Assembly (NCBI RefSeq): GCF_045679555.1
Contig: NC_092110.1
Coordinates: 1,529,501 to 1,593,500 of the forward strand
Reading direction: 5' to 3'
Source of the DNA: Salvelinus alpinus
Taxonomy: Eukaryota; Chordata; Actinopteri; Salmoniformes; Salmonidae
DNA length: 64,000 bases
A program made the translations under genes and the position numbers. This document shows, piece by piece, positions 13,023 through 25,994 of this stretch (positions are counted from its first letter, which is position 1; every line of letters begins with the position of its first letter). A model generated the notes under the pieces. The model was not told the DNA's origin and did not search any database. It was given only the letters and a program-made list of their open reading frames with translations.

Positions 13023-13315
13023 ATGTTTTTGAAATGTATTGGGAGGTCATATTTCAGATCACATCTCAAGTGACCTCTTATGAATATTCCAATAATTCCT
13101 TCCCTAGTACTTTTAGGTGATGAGGCTCTCTTGCCAACTACAAGTCAATTATAAAGATGCATTTGTTAAATTAGCAATTTATAGCTGATTAATTGTATAA
13201 CTCTTAATTGGAAGAGTAATTCCCCTCCGAACAAACAAATGTTGCAAAGGAAGGTGTCCTCGTACATTCCGTGTGAAAGGATAACATACAATATACGGAA
13301 GAAACATTCTGTGTT
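13023..13315. other. Spacer before satellite
   Basis: AT-rich, nothing recognised. Confidence 0.4.
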
Positions 13316-13946
13316 TGGGGAGACTTCATAGACCTACTAGATTCTGCTGTATAGAGTGTGTGCAATATGGGGGACTTCATAGACCTACTAGATTCTGCTG
13401 TATAGAGTGTGTGCAATATGGGGAGACTTCATAGACCTACTAGATTCTGCTGTATAGAGTGTGTGCAATATGGGGAGACTTCATAGACCTACTAGATTCT
13501 GCTGTATAGAGTGTGTGCAATATGGGGAGACTTCATAGACCTACTAGATTCTGCTGTATAGAGTGTGTGCAATATGGGGAGACTTCATAGACCTACTAGA
13601 TTCTGCTGTATAGAGTGTGTGCAATATGGGGAGACTTCATAGACCTACTAGATTCTGCTGTATAGAGTGTGTGCAATATGGGGAGACTTCATAGACCTAC
13701 TAGATTCTGCTGTATAGAGTGTGTGCAATATGGGGAGACTTCATAGACCTACTAGATTCTGCTGTATAGAGTGTGTGCAATATGGGGAGACTTCATAGAC
13801 CTACTAGATTCTGCTGTATAGAGTGTGTGCAATATGGGGAGACTTCATAGACCTACTAGATTCTGCTGTATAGAGTGTGTGCAATATGGGGAGACTTCAT
13901 AGACCTACTAGATTCTGCTGTATAGAGTGTGTGCAATATGGGGTGA
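13316..13946. repeat. 52-bp tandem satellite, about 12 copies
   Basis: The unit contains GACTTCATAGACCTACTAGA and ends GTGTGTGCAATATGGG. The start of each unit recurs every 52 bp (for example 13378, 13430, 13482, 13534); the first interval is 51 bp through loss of one base. Units look identical except at the two ends, so the array is young or well homogenised. 52 is not a multiple of 3, so it is not coding. Confidence 0.97.
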
Positions 13947-14263
13947 CTTTTGATGTGGGGTTTTAAATATATATTTTTTCTTCTATAAGTTGGATCGGTT
14001 GATTTGTAATAAGTGATGTATCTAAAACCTTATTCATATGTAAATACGATCTGAGCGCTCTATGTAAATGTTATGCAGCTCTATTTTGTAAAAAAAATTC
14101 TCACTGCAATTTTTGTATGTAGGCTTGTCTGAGTTAGTACTGGGGGAATAGTGATCTGAGGGGACTGGGGAAAGGATGGGAGGGAGCCCTATGTGCAGTA
14201 AGAGTTCTAGGCACTCAGGGATGGGGATATACAACAAGAACAACTAGTTCCTATGTCTATGTA
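13947..14263. other. Unassigned spacer
   Basis: AT-rich left part and G-rich right part; no gene or repeat termini seen. Confidence 0.4.
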
Positions 14264-15156
14264 CACTACCGTTCAAAAGTTTGGGGTCACTTAAAAAATG
14301 TCCTTGTTTTTGAAAGAAAAGCATTTTTTTTGTCCATTTAAAATAACATCAAATTGATCAGAAATACAGTGGAGAGACGTTGTAAATGACTATTGTAGCT
14401 GGAAATGGCAGATTTTTATCTGCCTAGAAGGCCAGCATCCCGGAGTCGCCTCTTTACTGTTGACATTGAGACTGGTGTTTTGCAGGTACTATTTAATGAA
14501 GCTGCCAGTTGAGGACTTGAGGTGTCTGTTTCTCAAGCTAGACACTCTAATGTACTTGTCCTCTTGCTCAGTTGTGCACCGGGGCCTCCCACTCCTCTTT
14601 CTATTCTGGTTAGAGACAGTTTGCGCTGTTCTGTGAAGGTAGTAGTACACAGCGTTGTATGAGATCTTCAGGTTCTTGGCAATTTCTCGCATGGAATAGC
14701 CTTCATTTCTAAGAACAAGAATAGACTGACGAGTTTAAAAAGTAAGTACTATGTTTCGGGCCATTTTGAGCCTGTAATCAAACTCACAAATGCTGACACT
14801 CCAGATACTGAAATCGTCTAAAGAAGGCCAGTTTTATTGCTTCTTTAATCAGAACAACAGTTTTCAGCTGTGCTAACATAATTGCAAAAGGGTTTTCTAA
14901 TGATCAATTAGCCTTTTTAAAATGATAAACTTGGATTAGCTAACACAACGTGCCATTGGAACACAGGAGTGATGGTTGTTGATGGGCCTCTGTATGCCTA
15001 TGTAGATATTCCATAAAAAATCTGCTGTTTCCAGCTACAATAGTCATTTACAACATTAACAATGTCTGAACTGTATTTCTGATCATTTTGATGTTATTTT
15101 AATGGACAAAATGTGCTTTTCTTTCAAAACAAGGACATTTCAGAGTGACCCCAAAC
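14264..15156 (-). mobile_element. Tc1/mariner-like element with long inverted repeats, internally deleted
   Basis: Left end ACTACCGTTCAAAAGTTTGG after a TA; the right end carries the inverse of the same TIR but loses the last 17 or so bases where the next element begins. The inverted repeats reach about 150 bp inward (TTCCAGCTACAATAGTCATT on one side, its inverse on the other). The minus strand at 14489-14692 encodes a helix-turn-helix piece (MREIAKNLKISYNAVYYYLH), the DNA-binding part of a transposase; the catalytic domain is gone. Non-autonomous derivative. Confidence 0.8.
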
Positions 15157-15164
15157 AACATGTA

Positions 15165-16771
<1,607 letters not shown>

Positions 16772-16776
16772 TATGT

Positions 16777-16799
16777 GTACATACATACATACATACATA
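16777..16799. repeat. (TACA)n microsatellite between two Tc1 elements
   Basis: About six TACA units link the two transposons. Each unit offers a TA target, which fits Tc1 insertion preference. Confidence 0.9.
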
Positions 16800-18361
<1,562 letters not shown>

Positions 18362-18363
18362 TA

Positions 18364-19004
18364 TGTATGATATATATTAGTTAAATCTGTGTCTCCATTG
18401 GCCTGGGCTATTATTTGCATTCAAGACCAGTTTCTTTTCATTGCTCTGTTTGTCAGAGTAGCTACTCATTCCGGTCATTTGTGTGGTACGAAAATAGATT
18501 CTGCTAATGTCTTCTGTCGTGTAAAATAACAGAATTGCATGAAATGCATTTTATTAAAGGCTAAAATATTTTCCCCTATGTGGTGAAATCCTAAAAACAG
18601 CTCTGCCCAATTGTAGGTTATGTCACTAGGCAAATGCGATTTCATAGAAGCATGCAATGTTTTATTATAACCGAGTGGCTGCGGAACAGAAAAATCAATA
18701 GAAATTAAGCTTCTGTGCATGTATATATTCTATACTTTATATGCGTGGAGAACAGGCTACTCAGGCTAATGGTGCTCGTTTAATGAAGTTAGATCAAAGC
18801 AGAGTCAATGTTTGCAAGATCACATAATGATAGTATTCTACAGAACCCAAAATATTATAGCATCGTTTAATGTTACTGTTTGACAACCATCTGCTCTAAA
18901 ATTCTCTCACTTTACATCACCCGAAACAACACTGTAGGACACTTGAAAAACTAAGATCTAAATTAATATCTCCATGAAACTGATTTCAGATCAATGGTTG
19001 GGAT
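18364..19004. other. Unassigned sequence
   Basis: AT-rich. It may be part of the 5' region of the R2-like element that follows, but I see no domain. Confidence 0.35.
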
Positions 19005-19363
19005 GCAGATGCTGCATGGACGTTTCACCGTTTAAAACTTTGTACAGAACTAATAGAATGACAAATGCCAGAGTTCTGCTGACCACACCCCCTTGGTGTG
19101 ACGCAATTGAAACGGTAAAACCAGGCTTTTTCCCAGAGACATGCAATTTCACCCTTGAGGTAGATAATGTGTTGATTTCCCTACCAAACAAGGCAAGTGA
19201 ATCAGATGGTGTCACTTATGAGACTTTAAAGGCCACAAGGCCCCAGCCCTCTCATGCATATCTTCAATGCCTGTCTGATTAATGGAAAGGTACCTGACTC
19301 ATGGCTGGGTGTTCTTATCCACGGAATACTAAAAAACACAATGTTCCAGATAATCCATCTATA
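19005..19363 (+). pseudogene. R2-like LINE: RT N-terminal block
   Basis: The frame at about 18974-19282 reads TPPWCDAIETVKPGFFPETC, then LPNKASESDGVTYETLKA, the fingers region that precedes RT motif 1 in R2-like elements. After a frameshift it continues as INGKVPDSWLGVLIHGIL to 19361, where the Tc1 remnant interrupts at a TA. The 5' boundary is arbitrary. Confidence 0.65.
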
Positions 19364-19870
19364 CTGAACAATAATATAAACGCAACAATTTCAAAGATTT
19401 GACTAAGTTACAGTTCATAGAAGGGAAGGGTGATCCCGCAGGTGAAGAAGCCGAATGTGGAGTTCCTGGGCAGGCGTTGTTACAACGTGGCCTGCGGTTG
19501 TGGGGCCAGTTGGACGTACTGCCAATTTCTCTAAAGTGACATTGGAGCTGGGTTATGGTAGAGAAATGTACATTTAAATTCTCTGGCAATCAGCTCTGTT
19601 GGACATCCCTGCAGTCCGCATGCCAATTGCACGCTCCCTCAACTTGAGACATCTGTGGCATTGTGTTGTGTGACAAAACTGCCTTTTTATTGTCCCCAGC
19701 ACAAGGTGCACCTGTGATCATGCTGTTTAATCAGCTTCTTGTTATGCCACACATGTCCGGTGGATGGATTATCTTGGTGAAGGAGAAATGCGCACAACAT
19801 TTGAGAGAAATAAGCTTTTTTCAAAATGGGGACCAACACTATACATGTTGCATTTTATATTTTTGTTCTG
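19364..19870 (-). mobile_element. Tc1-like family C copy 1, 507-bp remnant
   Basis: Left end CTGAACAATAATATAAACGC after TA; right end TTTATATTTTTGTTCTG before TA 19871-19872. Inside is a minus-strand transposase N-terminal remnant (words matching LRERAIGML...[13 protein letters not shown] in the copies at 27251 and 61017). Most of the coding region is deleted. It interrupts the R2-like RT. Confidence 0.75.
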
Positions 19871-19872
19871 TA

Positions 19873-21183
19873 TACATGGAGAGACAATTCCCTCTTTCCC
19901 TTTGTCTGTAAAGTGTTCACGGAATGCTTGCTCGCCCACATACTACCATGGCTTTTAGATACAGGCATTCTCTCTCCCAAACAAAAGGCATAGACAGACA
20001 GAATGAATGAGCATGTTTTCTGCATTAAAAACGAATTGATGGCTCAAAGCATGAATCGGCAAAGTTTTACACTGTTTTTGGACTTCAGAGATGCCTTTTG
20101 GTACTTTATCGCATAGTGTAATCGATGCACTTGAGGAAATACGAATGCTTCAGCCTTATGTGGACATCATATCCCATGTGTACGAAGGTTCTTTTCTCCA
20201 AGTTATATGTGGGAAGCAGCTGACTGAACCAATCCCTCTCTGGGTTGGCATAAAAACAGGCTGCCCATGGAGTGCTGTTTACTACATCCTAGCCATCAAC
20301 CAGTGGCTGAAATGGCTATGCCAGTGTGCCCGAGCCCATGTGTGGTGACCGAACCCAGTGCAGGGGTATGATGACGATGATGACGTTCAGATCTCCTGCA
20401 GAGAGGAGCATGTTCTCAACAATATGCTCTCTTGCACAGATTACTTTTTGTAATGGTCTGGGCAGGAAATTAGACACAATGTGCAGTGTATGAAAGACGC
20501 AGTGGAGGCAACCGCTGGAACAAGCCCCCAACACTAGTGTTCTCTCGGCATGAAACATTACAGCTATCATGAACGTGAGTTAAATGTTGCTAGCGAGTGG
20601 GGGGGAACAAGTTGAGGAGCTTGTCCATGAGTATTCAACCAGGCTTGAAATGATTGACATTTCCCCTCTGCCTGTGGTCATGAAGCTAGACGCTGTGAGA
20701 GAGGTGTCCTAGCAAAGATTCAACATCTGCTTGCCGATGTGCACATACCAAGTAGGTTCTGAGTGAAATTAATAACAACATCGTTCAAGCGGTGAGAAAG
20801 TGGCTGTGCTTAAACGCACACACCACGCGTGACGTTCTCTTCCTGAGCCCAAGAGAGGGGGTTTGTGTGTCCCGACTGTTGAGTGGATTTACACTGCTAC
20901 CAGACTGACTCACCTGTTGAACATGCTCAACAGAGACGATGCGACAGTTGGGGAATTAGCCAGAGCCTCCCTCCTTCTGGACCAACGGAAGGGGAATGTG
21001 CCACTGACAATGAGGACAACTTCCTGGGCTTCAGGAGGAAGACCAATTGGACACTCGTGCTGCGGTTTTTGGAGTCTGGTCAGACTGGCCGGACCCGTGC
21101 AACCGGAGCTCAGATGGGCATGAACTGATACGCAAACTGAGCCAGTGACTGCCTCTGATGCATTTGTGGCAGACCTCTGTGTT
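19873..21183 (+). pseudogene. R2-like LINE: RT core and thumb
   Basis: Resumes with SLFPSVCKVFTECLLAHILPW (about 19880-19945), then FLDFRDAFGTLSHSVIDALE near 20078, GIKTGCPWSAVYYILAINQW (about 20253-20310) and, after a frameshift, a YxDD-like box that reads GYDDDDDVQISC at 20364-20400. Then come VRKWLCLNAHTTRDVLFLSP (about 20790-20850), VEWIYTATRLTHLLNMLNRD and LGFRRKTN (about 20878-21050). GIKTGCP and the thumb style point to the R2/NeSL side, not L1 or CR1. The block is dead through frameshifts and ends where the minus-strand LINE begins. Confidence 0.7.
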
Positions 21184-21635
21184 TTTTTATTTATTTTTTA
21201 TTTAACCTTTATTTAACCAGGTAGGCAAATTGAGAACACGTTCTCATTTACAATTGCGACCTGGCCAAGATAAAGCAAAGCAGTTCGACACATACAACAA
21301 CACATAGTTACACATGGAGTAAAACAAACATATAGTCAATAATACAGTGAAAAAAAAATAATAATAAGTCTATATACAATGTGAGCAAGTGAGGTGAGAT
21401 AAGGGAGGTGAAGGCAAACAAATATATGTATAAATAAATAAAAATATAAAAGGCCATGGAGGCGAAGTGAATACACAGCAAGTAAAATAAAAACTAAAAA
21501 CACTGGAATGGTTGGTTTGCAGTGGAAGAAAGCGCAAAGTAGAGACAGAAATAATGGGGTGCAAAGGAGCAAAATAAATTAATAAATAAATACAGTAGGT
21601 AAAGAGGTAGTTGTTTGGGCTAAATTGTAGATGGG

Positions 21636-23699
21636 TTATGTACAGGTGCAGTAATATATGAGCTGCTCTGACAGCTGGTGCTTAAAGCTAGTGAGGGAGA
21701 TAGGTGTTTCCAGTTTCAGAGATTTTTGTAGTTCGTTCCAGTCATTGGCAGCAGAGAACTGGAAGGAGAGGCGTCCAAAGGAAGAATTGGTTTTGGGGGT
21801 GACTAGAGAGATATACCTGCTGGAGCGCGTGCTACAGGTAGGTGCTGCTATGGTGACCAGCGAGCTGAGATAAGGGGGGACTTTACCTAGCAGGGTCTTG
21901 TAGATGACCTGGAACCAGTGGGTTTGGCGACGAGTATGAAGCGAGGGCCAGCCAACGAGAGTGTACAGGTCGCAGTGGTGGGTAGTATATGGGGCTTTGG
22001 TGACAAAACGGATGGCACTGTGATAGACTGCATCCAATTTATTGAGTAGGGTTTTGGAGGCTATTTTGTAAATGACATCACCGAAGTCGAGGATTGGTAG
22101 GATGGTCAGTTTTACAAGGGTATGTTTGGCAGCATGAGTAAAGGATGCTTTGTTGCGGAATAGGAAGCCAATTCTAGATTTGACTTTGGATTGGAGATGT
22201 TTGATGTGAGTCTGGAAGGAGAGTTTACAGTCTAACCAGACACCTAGGTATTTGTAGTTGTCCACATATTCTAAGTCAGAGCCGTCCAAAGTAGTGATGT
22301 TGGACAGGCGGGCAGGAGCAGGCAGCGATCGGTTGAAGAGCATGCATTTGGTTTTACTTGTATTTAAGAGCAGTTGGAGGCCACGGAAGGAGAGTTGTAT
22401 GGCATTGAAGCTCGCCTGGAGGGTTGTTAACACAGTGTCAAAAGAAGGGCCAGAAGTATACAGAATAGTGTCGTCTGCGTAGAGGTGGATCAGAGAATCA
22501 CCAGCAGCAAGAGCGACATCATTGATGTAAACAGAGAAGAGAGTCGGTCCAAGAATTGAACCCTGTGGCACCCCCATAGAGACTGCCAGAGGCCCGGACA
22601 ACAGACCCTCCGATTTGACACACTGAACTCGATCAGAGAAGTAGTTGGTGAACCAGGCGAGGCAATCATTAGAGAAACCAAGGCTGTCGAGTCTGCCAAT
22701 GAGGATGTGGTGATTGACAGAGTCAAAAGCCTTGGCCAGGTCAATGAATACGGCTGCACAGTATTGTTTCCTATCGATGGCGGTTACGATATCGTTTATG
22801 ACCTTGAGCGTGGCTGAGGTGCACCCATGACCAGCTCTGAAACCAGATTGCATAGCGGAGAAGGTGTGGTGGGATTCGAAATGGTCGGTAATCTGTTTGT
22901 TGACTTGGCTTTCGAAGACCTTAGAAAGGCAGGGTAGGATAGATATAGGTCTGTAGCAGTTAGGGTCAAGGGTGTCCCCCCCTTTGAAGAGGGGGATAAC
23001 CGCAGCTGCTTTCCAATCTTTGGGGATCTCAGACGACACGAAAGAGAGGTTGAAGAGGCTAGTAATAGGGGTGGCAACAATTTCAGCAGATAGTTTTAGA
23101 AAGAAAGGGTCCAGATTATCTAGCCCGGCTGATTTGTAAGGGTCCAGATTTTGCAGCTCATTTAGAACATCAGCTGACTGTATTTGGGAGAAAGAGAAAT
23201 GGGGAAGGCTTGGGCGAGTAGCAGAGGGGAGGGCAGTGCTGTTGTCCGGGGTAGGGGTAGCCAGGTGGAAAGCATGGCCAGCCGTAGAAAAATGCTTATT
23301 GAAATTCTCAATTATAGTGGATTTGTCGGTGGTGACAGTGTTTCCTATCTTCAGAGCGGTTGGAAGCTGGGAGGAGGTGTTCTTATTCTCCATGGACTTT
23401 ACGGTGTCCCAGAACTTTTTTGAATTAGTGTTGCAGGAAGCAAATTTCTGCTTGAAAAAGCTAGCCTTGGCTGTTCTAACTGCCTGTGTATATTGGTTTC
23501 TGGCTTCCCTGAAAAGTTGCACATCACGGGGGCTGTTCGATGCTAATGCAGAACGCCATAGGATGTTTTTCTGTTGGTTAAGGGCAGTCAGGTCAGGAGA
23601 GAACCAAGGGCTATATCTGTTCCTGGTTCTAAATTTCTTGAATGGGGCATGCTTATTCAAGATGGTGAGGAAGGCATTTTTAAAAAAATGACCAGGCAT
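21636..23699 (-). CDS. LINE ORF, C-terminal part: reverse transcriptase
   Basis: 687 residues, open throughout. RT motifs in order: LDPYKSAGLDNLDPFFLK (about 210), CYRPISILPCLSKVFE, GFRAGHGC, VFIDLAKAFDSVNH (about 325), GVPQGSILGPTLFSVYIND, the catalytic YADDT box (about 410), YLGVWLD, and a C-terminal domain (SSRYISLVTPKTNSSFGRLS). The nominal start near 23699 is probably not a true start; the sequence continues the endonuclease frame across a one-base slip. It makes cDNA at a nicked target. The lack of any stop in about 2 kb shows that it was active recently. Confidence 0.88.
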   Translation of the reverse strand: MPGHFFKNAFLTILNKHAPFKKFRTRNRYSPWFSPDLTALNQQKNILWRSALASNSPRDVQLFREARNQYTQAVRTAKASFFKQKFASCNTNSKKFWDTVKSMENKNTSSQLPTALKIGNTVTTDKSTIIENFNKHFSTAGHAFHLATPTPDNSTALPSATRPSLPHFSFSQIQSADVLNELQNLDPYKSAGLDNLDPFFLKLSAEIVATPITSLFNLSFVSSEIPKDWKAAAVIPLFKGGDTLDPNCYRPISILPCLSKVFESQVNKQITDHFESHHTFSAMQSGFRAGHGCTSATLKVINDIVTAIDRKQYCAAVFIDLAKAFDSVNHHILIGRLDSLGFSNDCLAWFTNYFSDRVQCVKSEGLLSGPLAVSMGVPQGSILGPTLFSVYINDVALAAGDSLIHLYADDTILYTSGPSFDTVLTTLQASFNAIQLSFRGLQLLLNTSKTKCMLFNRSLPAPARLSNITTLDGSDLEYVDNYKYLGVWLDCKLSFQTHIKHLQSKVKSRIGFLFRNKASFTHAAKHTLVKLTILPILDFGDVIYKIASKTLLNKLDAVYHSAIRFVTKAPYTTHHCDLYTLVGWPSLHTRRQTHWFQVIYKTLLGKVPPYLSSLVTIAAPTCSTRSSRYISLVTPKTNSSFGRLSFQFSAANDWNELQKSLKLETPISLTSFKHQLSEQLIYYCTCT

Positions 23700-25119
23700 C
23701 CTCTACTGACGGGATGAGATCAATATCCTTCCAGGATACCCCGGCCAGGTCGATTAGAAAGGCCTGCTCGCTGAAGTGTTTCAGGGAGCGTTTGACAGTG
23801 ATGAGTGGAGGTCGTTTGACCGCTGACCCATTACGGATGCAGGCAATGAGGCAGTGATCGCTGAGATCTTGGTTGAAAACAGCAGAGGTGTATTTGGAGG
23901 GCAAGTTTGTTAGGATGATATCTATGAGGGTACCCGTGTTTACGGAATTGGGGTGGTACCTGGTAGGTTCATTGATAATTTGTGTGAGATTGAGGGCATC
24001 AAGCTTAGATTGTAGGGTGGCTGGGGTGTTGAGCATGTTCAAATTTAGGTCGCCTAGCAGCACGAGCTCTGAAGATAGATGGGGGGCAATCAGTTCACAT
24101 ATAGTGTCCAGAGCACAGCTGGGGGCAGAGGGTGGTCTATAGCAGGCGGCAACGGTGAGAGACTTGTTTTTAGAGAGGTGGATTTTTAAAAGTAGAAGTT
24201 CAAATTGTTTGGGAACAGACCTGGATAGTATAACAGAACTCTGCAGGCAGTCTTTGCAGTAGATTGCAACACCGCCCCCTTTGGCCGTTCTATCTTGTCT
24301 GAAAATCTTGTAATTGGGGATGAAAATGTCTGAATTTTTGGTGGTCTTTCTAAGCCAGGATTCAGACACGGCTAAAACATCCGGGTTGGCAGAGTGTGCT
24401 AAAGCAGTGAACAAAACAAACTTAGGGAGGAGGCTTCTAATGTTAACATGCATGAAGCCAAGGCTATTACGGTTACAGAAGTCATCAAAAGAGAGCGCCT
24501 GGGGAATAGGAGTGGAGCCAGGTACTGCAGGGCCTGGATTCACCTCTACATCACCAGAGGAACAGAGGAGGAGTAGGATAAGGGTACGGCTAAAAGCTAT
24601 GAGAATTGGTCGCCTAGAGCTACTAGAGCAGAGAGTAAAAGGAAGTTTCTGGGGGCGATAAAATAGTTTAAAGGAATAATGTACAGACAAAGGTATGGTA
24701 GGATGTGAATACAGTGGAGGTAAACCTAGGTATTGAGTGATGATGAGAGAGATATTGTCTCTAGAAACATCATTGAAACCAGGTGATGTCATCGCATATG
24801 TGGGTGGTGGAACTGAGAGGTTGGATATGGTATAGAGAGCAGGGCTAGAATCTCTACAGTGAAATAAGCCAATAAACACTAACCAGAACAGCAATGGACA
24901 AGGCATATTTGCATTAAGGAGAGGCATGCTAATCGAGTGATCAATAAGGGTCCAGTGAGTAGAGGTTGGTTGGGGTCGTGGCGATCCAGACAGCTGGCCG
25001 GGTATATGGCTATCGGTAGCAGCATAGGATGGAGGTCTGTTTGTAGATACCTCGTGCGTTTCCGTCGGTAGGTTAGTGGGGTTCCGTGTAGTGGGGTTCC
25101 GTGTGGTAGAGGGGATCAA
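23680..25119 (-). CDS. LINE ORF, N-terminal part: leader, 2A-like motif, AP endonuclease
   Basis: 479 residues from an ATG at 25119. Residues 1-60 are low-complexity Thr/Pro/Asn. A hydrophobic stretch (LLFWLVFIGLF) is at about 75-85 and a second (LIAFSRTLILLLLC) at about 173-186. Then comes GDVEVNPGP at 189-197, fitting the 2A consensus D-V/I-E-x-N-P-G-P. The endonuclease follows: FMHVNIRSLLPK (about 215), SESWL, GGGVAIY, LLGDLNLN (about 355), LIDIILTN and SDHCL (about 425), with the usual N, E, D and H residues. In the family this domain nicks target DNA. The frame ends at 23680, twenty bases into the frame carrying the RT. Confidence 0.85.
   Translation of the reverse strand: MIPSTTRNPTTRNPTNLPTETHEVSTNRPPSYAATDSHIPGQLSGSPRPQPTSTHWTLIDHSISMPLLNANMPCPLLFWLVFIGLFHCRDSSPALYTISNLSVPPPTYAMTSPGFNDVSRDNISLIITQYLGLPPLYSHPTIPLSVHYSFKLFYRPQKLPFTLCSSSSRRPILIAFSRTLILLLLCSSGDVEVNPGPAVPGSTPIPQALSFDDFCNRNSLGFMHVNIRSLLPKFVLFTALAHSANPDVLAVSESWLRKTTKNSDIFIPNYKIFRQDRTAKGGGVAIYCKDCLQSSVILSRSVPKQFELLLLKIHLSKNKSLTVAACYRPPSAPSCALDTICELIAPHLSSELVLLGDLNLNMLNTPATLQSKLDALNLTQIINEPTRYHPNSVNTGTLIDIILTNLPSKYTSAVFNQDLSDHCLIACIRNGSAVKRPPLITVKRSLKHFSEQAFLIDLAGVSWKDIDLIPSVEDAWSFF
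23682..23688 (-). other. Frameshift point in the LINE ORF (T7 run on minus strand)
   Basis: On the minus strand the junction is seven T followed by five A. Six T would keep endonuclease and RT in one frame. Simplest reading: a one-base insertion in a homopolymer (mutation or assembly error). Confidence 0.7.
24529..24555 (-). other. 2A-like ribosome-skipping motif (codons for GDVEVNPGP)
   Basis: The motif matches the core D-V/I-E-x-N-P-G-P. Ribosomes skip the Gly-Pro bond at such motifs, releasing the upstream chain and continuing with Pro. Here that would separate a leader of about 196 residues from the endonuclease-RT. Confidence 0.75.
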
Positions 25120-25154
25120 TCCAAATTGGCAAAATAGATATAGTGACCCAAGGA

Positions 25155-25189
25155 AAAAAATAAAAATAATAATAATAATAATAATAATA
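25155..25189. repeat. (TAA)n microsatellite in LINE 5' region
   Basis: About ten AAT/TAA units just outside the start of the LINE ORF. Confidence 0.9.
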
Positions 25190-25689
25190 GTTGTCCGATA
25201 TACTTGTTCAGATAGCAGCCGATAAGACAGCTAACGATTAGCGGGCCTCAGATGAGCGTTCAGGTAACGTCGGGACGGAGGTGCCAGTTGGATAAATCCC
25301 TCGGGCAGATAACGTCGGCAGTCAGTCGCGGCAGTCAGTCGTGAAGGCCCGGTGGGGTTCCGTATCTGCAGCAGCAACAAAAGAAACGGGTCCGGATGGT
25401 GATGGAACTCCTCAGCTGGCTAGCTCCAGAATGATTTGAGTTTGCTCCGGGGTCGACGTAAGCCAATAGTCACACGGTTTGCAGCTAGCTAGCTGCGAAA
25501 TCAAGGTGCAAGTGTCCAGAGCCTGCGGCTGGAATCCGGGGAAACTGAGAGAAAAAAAGTCCCGGAATGCTCCGGTCCGAGTCGCGTTGCACAAAAGTGC
25601 CGGTAGATTATCGAGCTAAAGGAATAGCTGATGACCACTAAACGTGGGCAGCTGAAACACCAACGCTAGCCAGCAAACCGGCTAATTTC

Positions 25690-25790
25690 GGGGCAGCTAC
25701 AGATTAGCTTCTGGCTAGCTATCGGAGTAGCTTCTGGTTAGCTTTCAGGCTAGCTTCTGAATTAGCCCCTGGCTAGCTTCCACGATGGAT
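25690..25790 (-). promoter_or_regulatory. Short degenerate repeats in LINE 5' untranslated region
   Basis: At least five copies of a word like AGAAGCTAGCC or AGAAGCTAAT occur on the minus strand within 100 bp. Tandem motifs in LINE 5' regions often act as internal promoters; that role is inferred only from position. Confidence 0.35.
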
Positions 25791-25994
25791 TTTCAGATTG
25801 AGGTAAATAATACTTTTTGTAATTGGTGAAGCGGGTTGCAGGAAAGCTTTTGCAGGAAAGCTTTTGTAGTTGAGTTCTTGGATAATAAAATAAATAAAAG
25901 ATATGCGAAGAAAGGTGTAAATATATATATATACAGGACACGACAATACGGAACAGAAAAAGACGTCTGAACTGCTAAGCCACCTTGGATCCAG

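Larger units (their letters stand above)
21184..25994 (-). mobile_element. Nearly complete L2/CR1-type LINE (about 4.8 kb), minus strand
   Basis: Read on the minus strand: a 5' untranslated region of about 870 bp (25994-25120), a coding region in two overlapping frames (25119-23680 and 23699-21636), a 3' untranslated region, and a 3' end with CTGGTTAAATAAAGGTTAAA followed by A/T repeats at about 21184-21225. AP endonuclease followed by RT and this 3' end are typical of fish L2-like LINEs. The only visible coding lesion is a one-base shift at 23682-23688, so the insertion is young. It interrupts the R2-like element in the opposite direction. No clear target duplication. Confidence 0.88.

Noticed and set aside
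13316..13946. CRISPR array
   Set aside because: The repeats are directly adjacent with no unique spacers, in a vertebrate genome.
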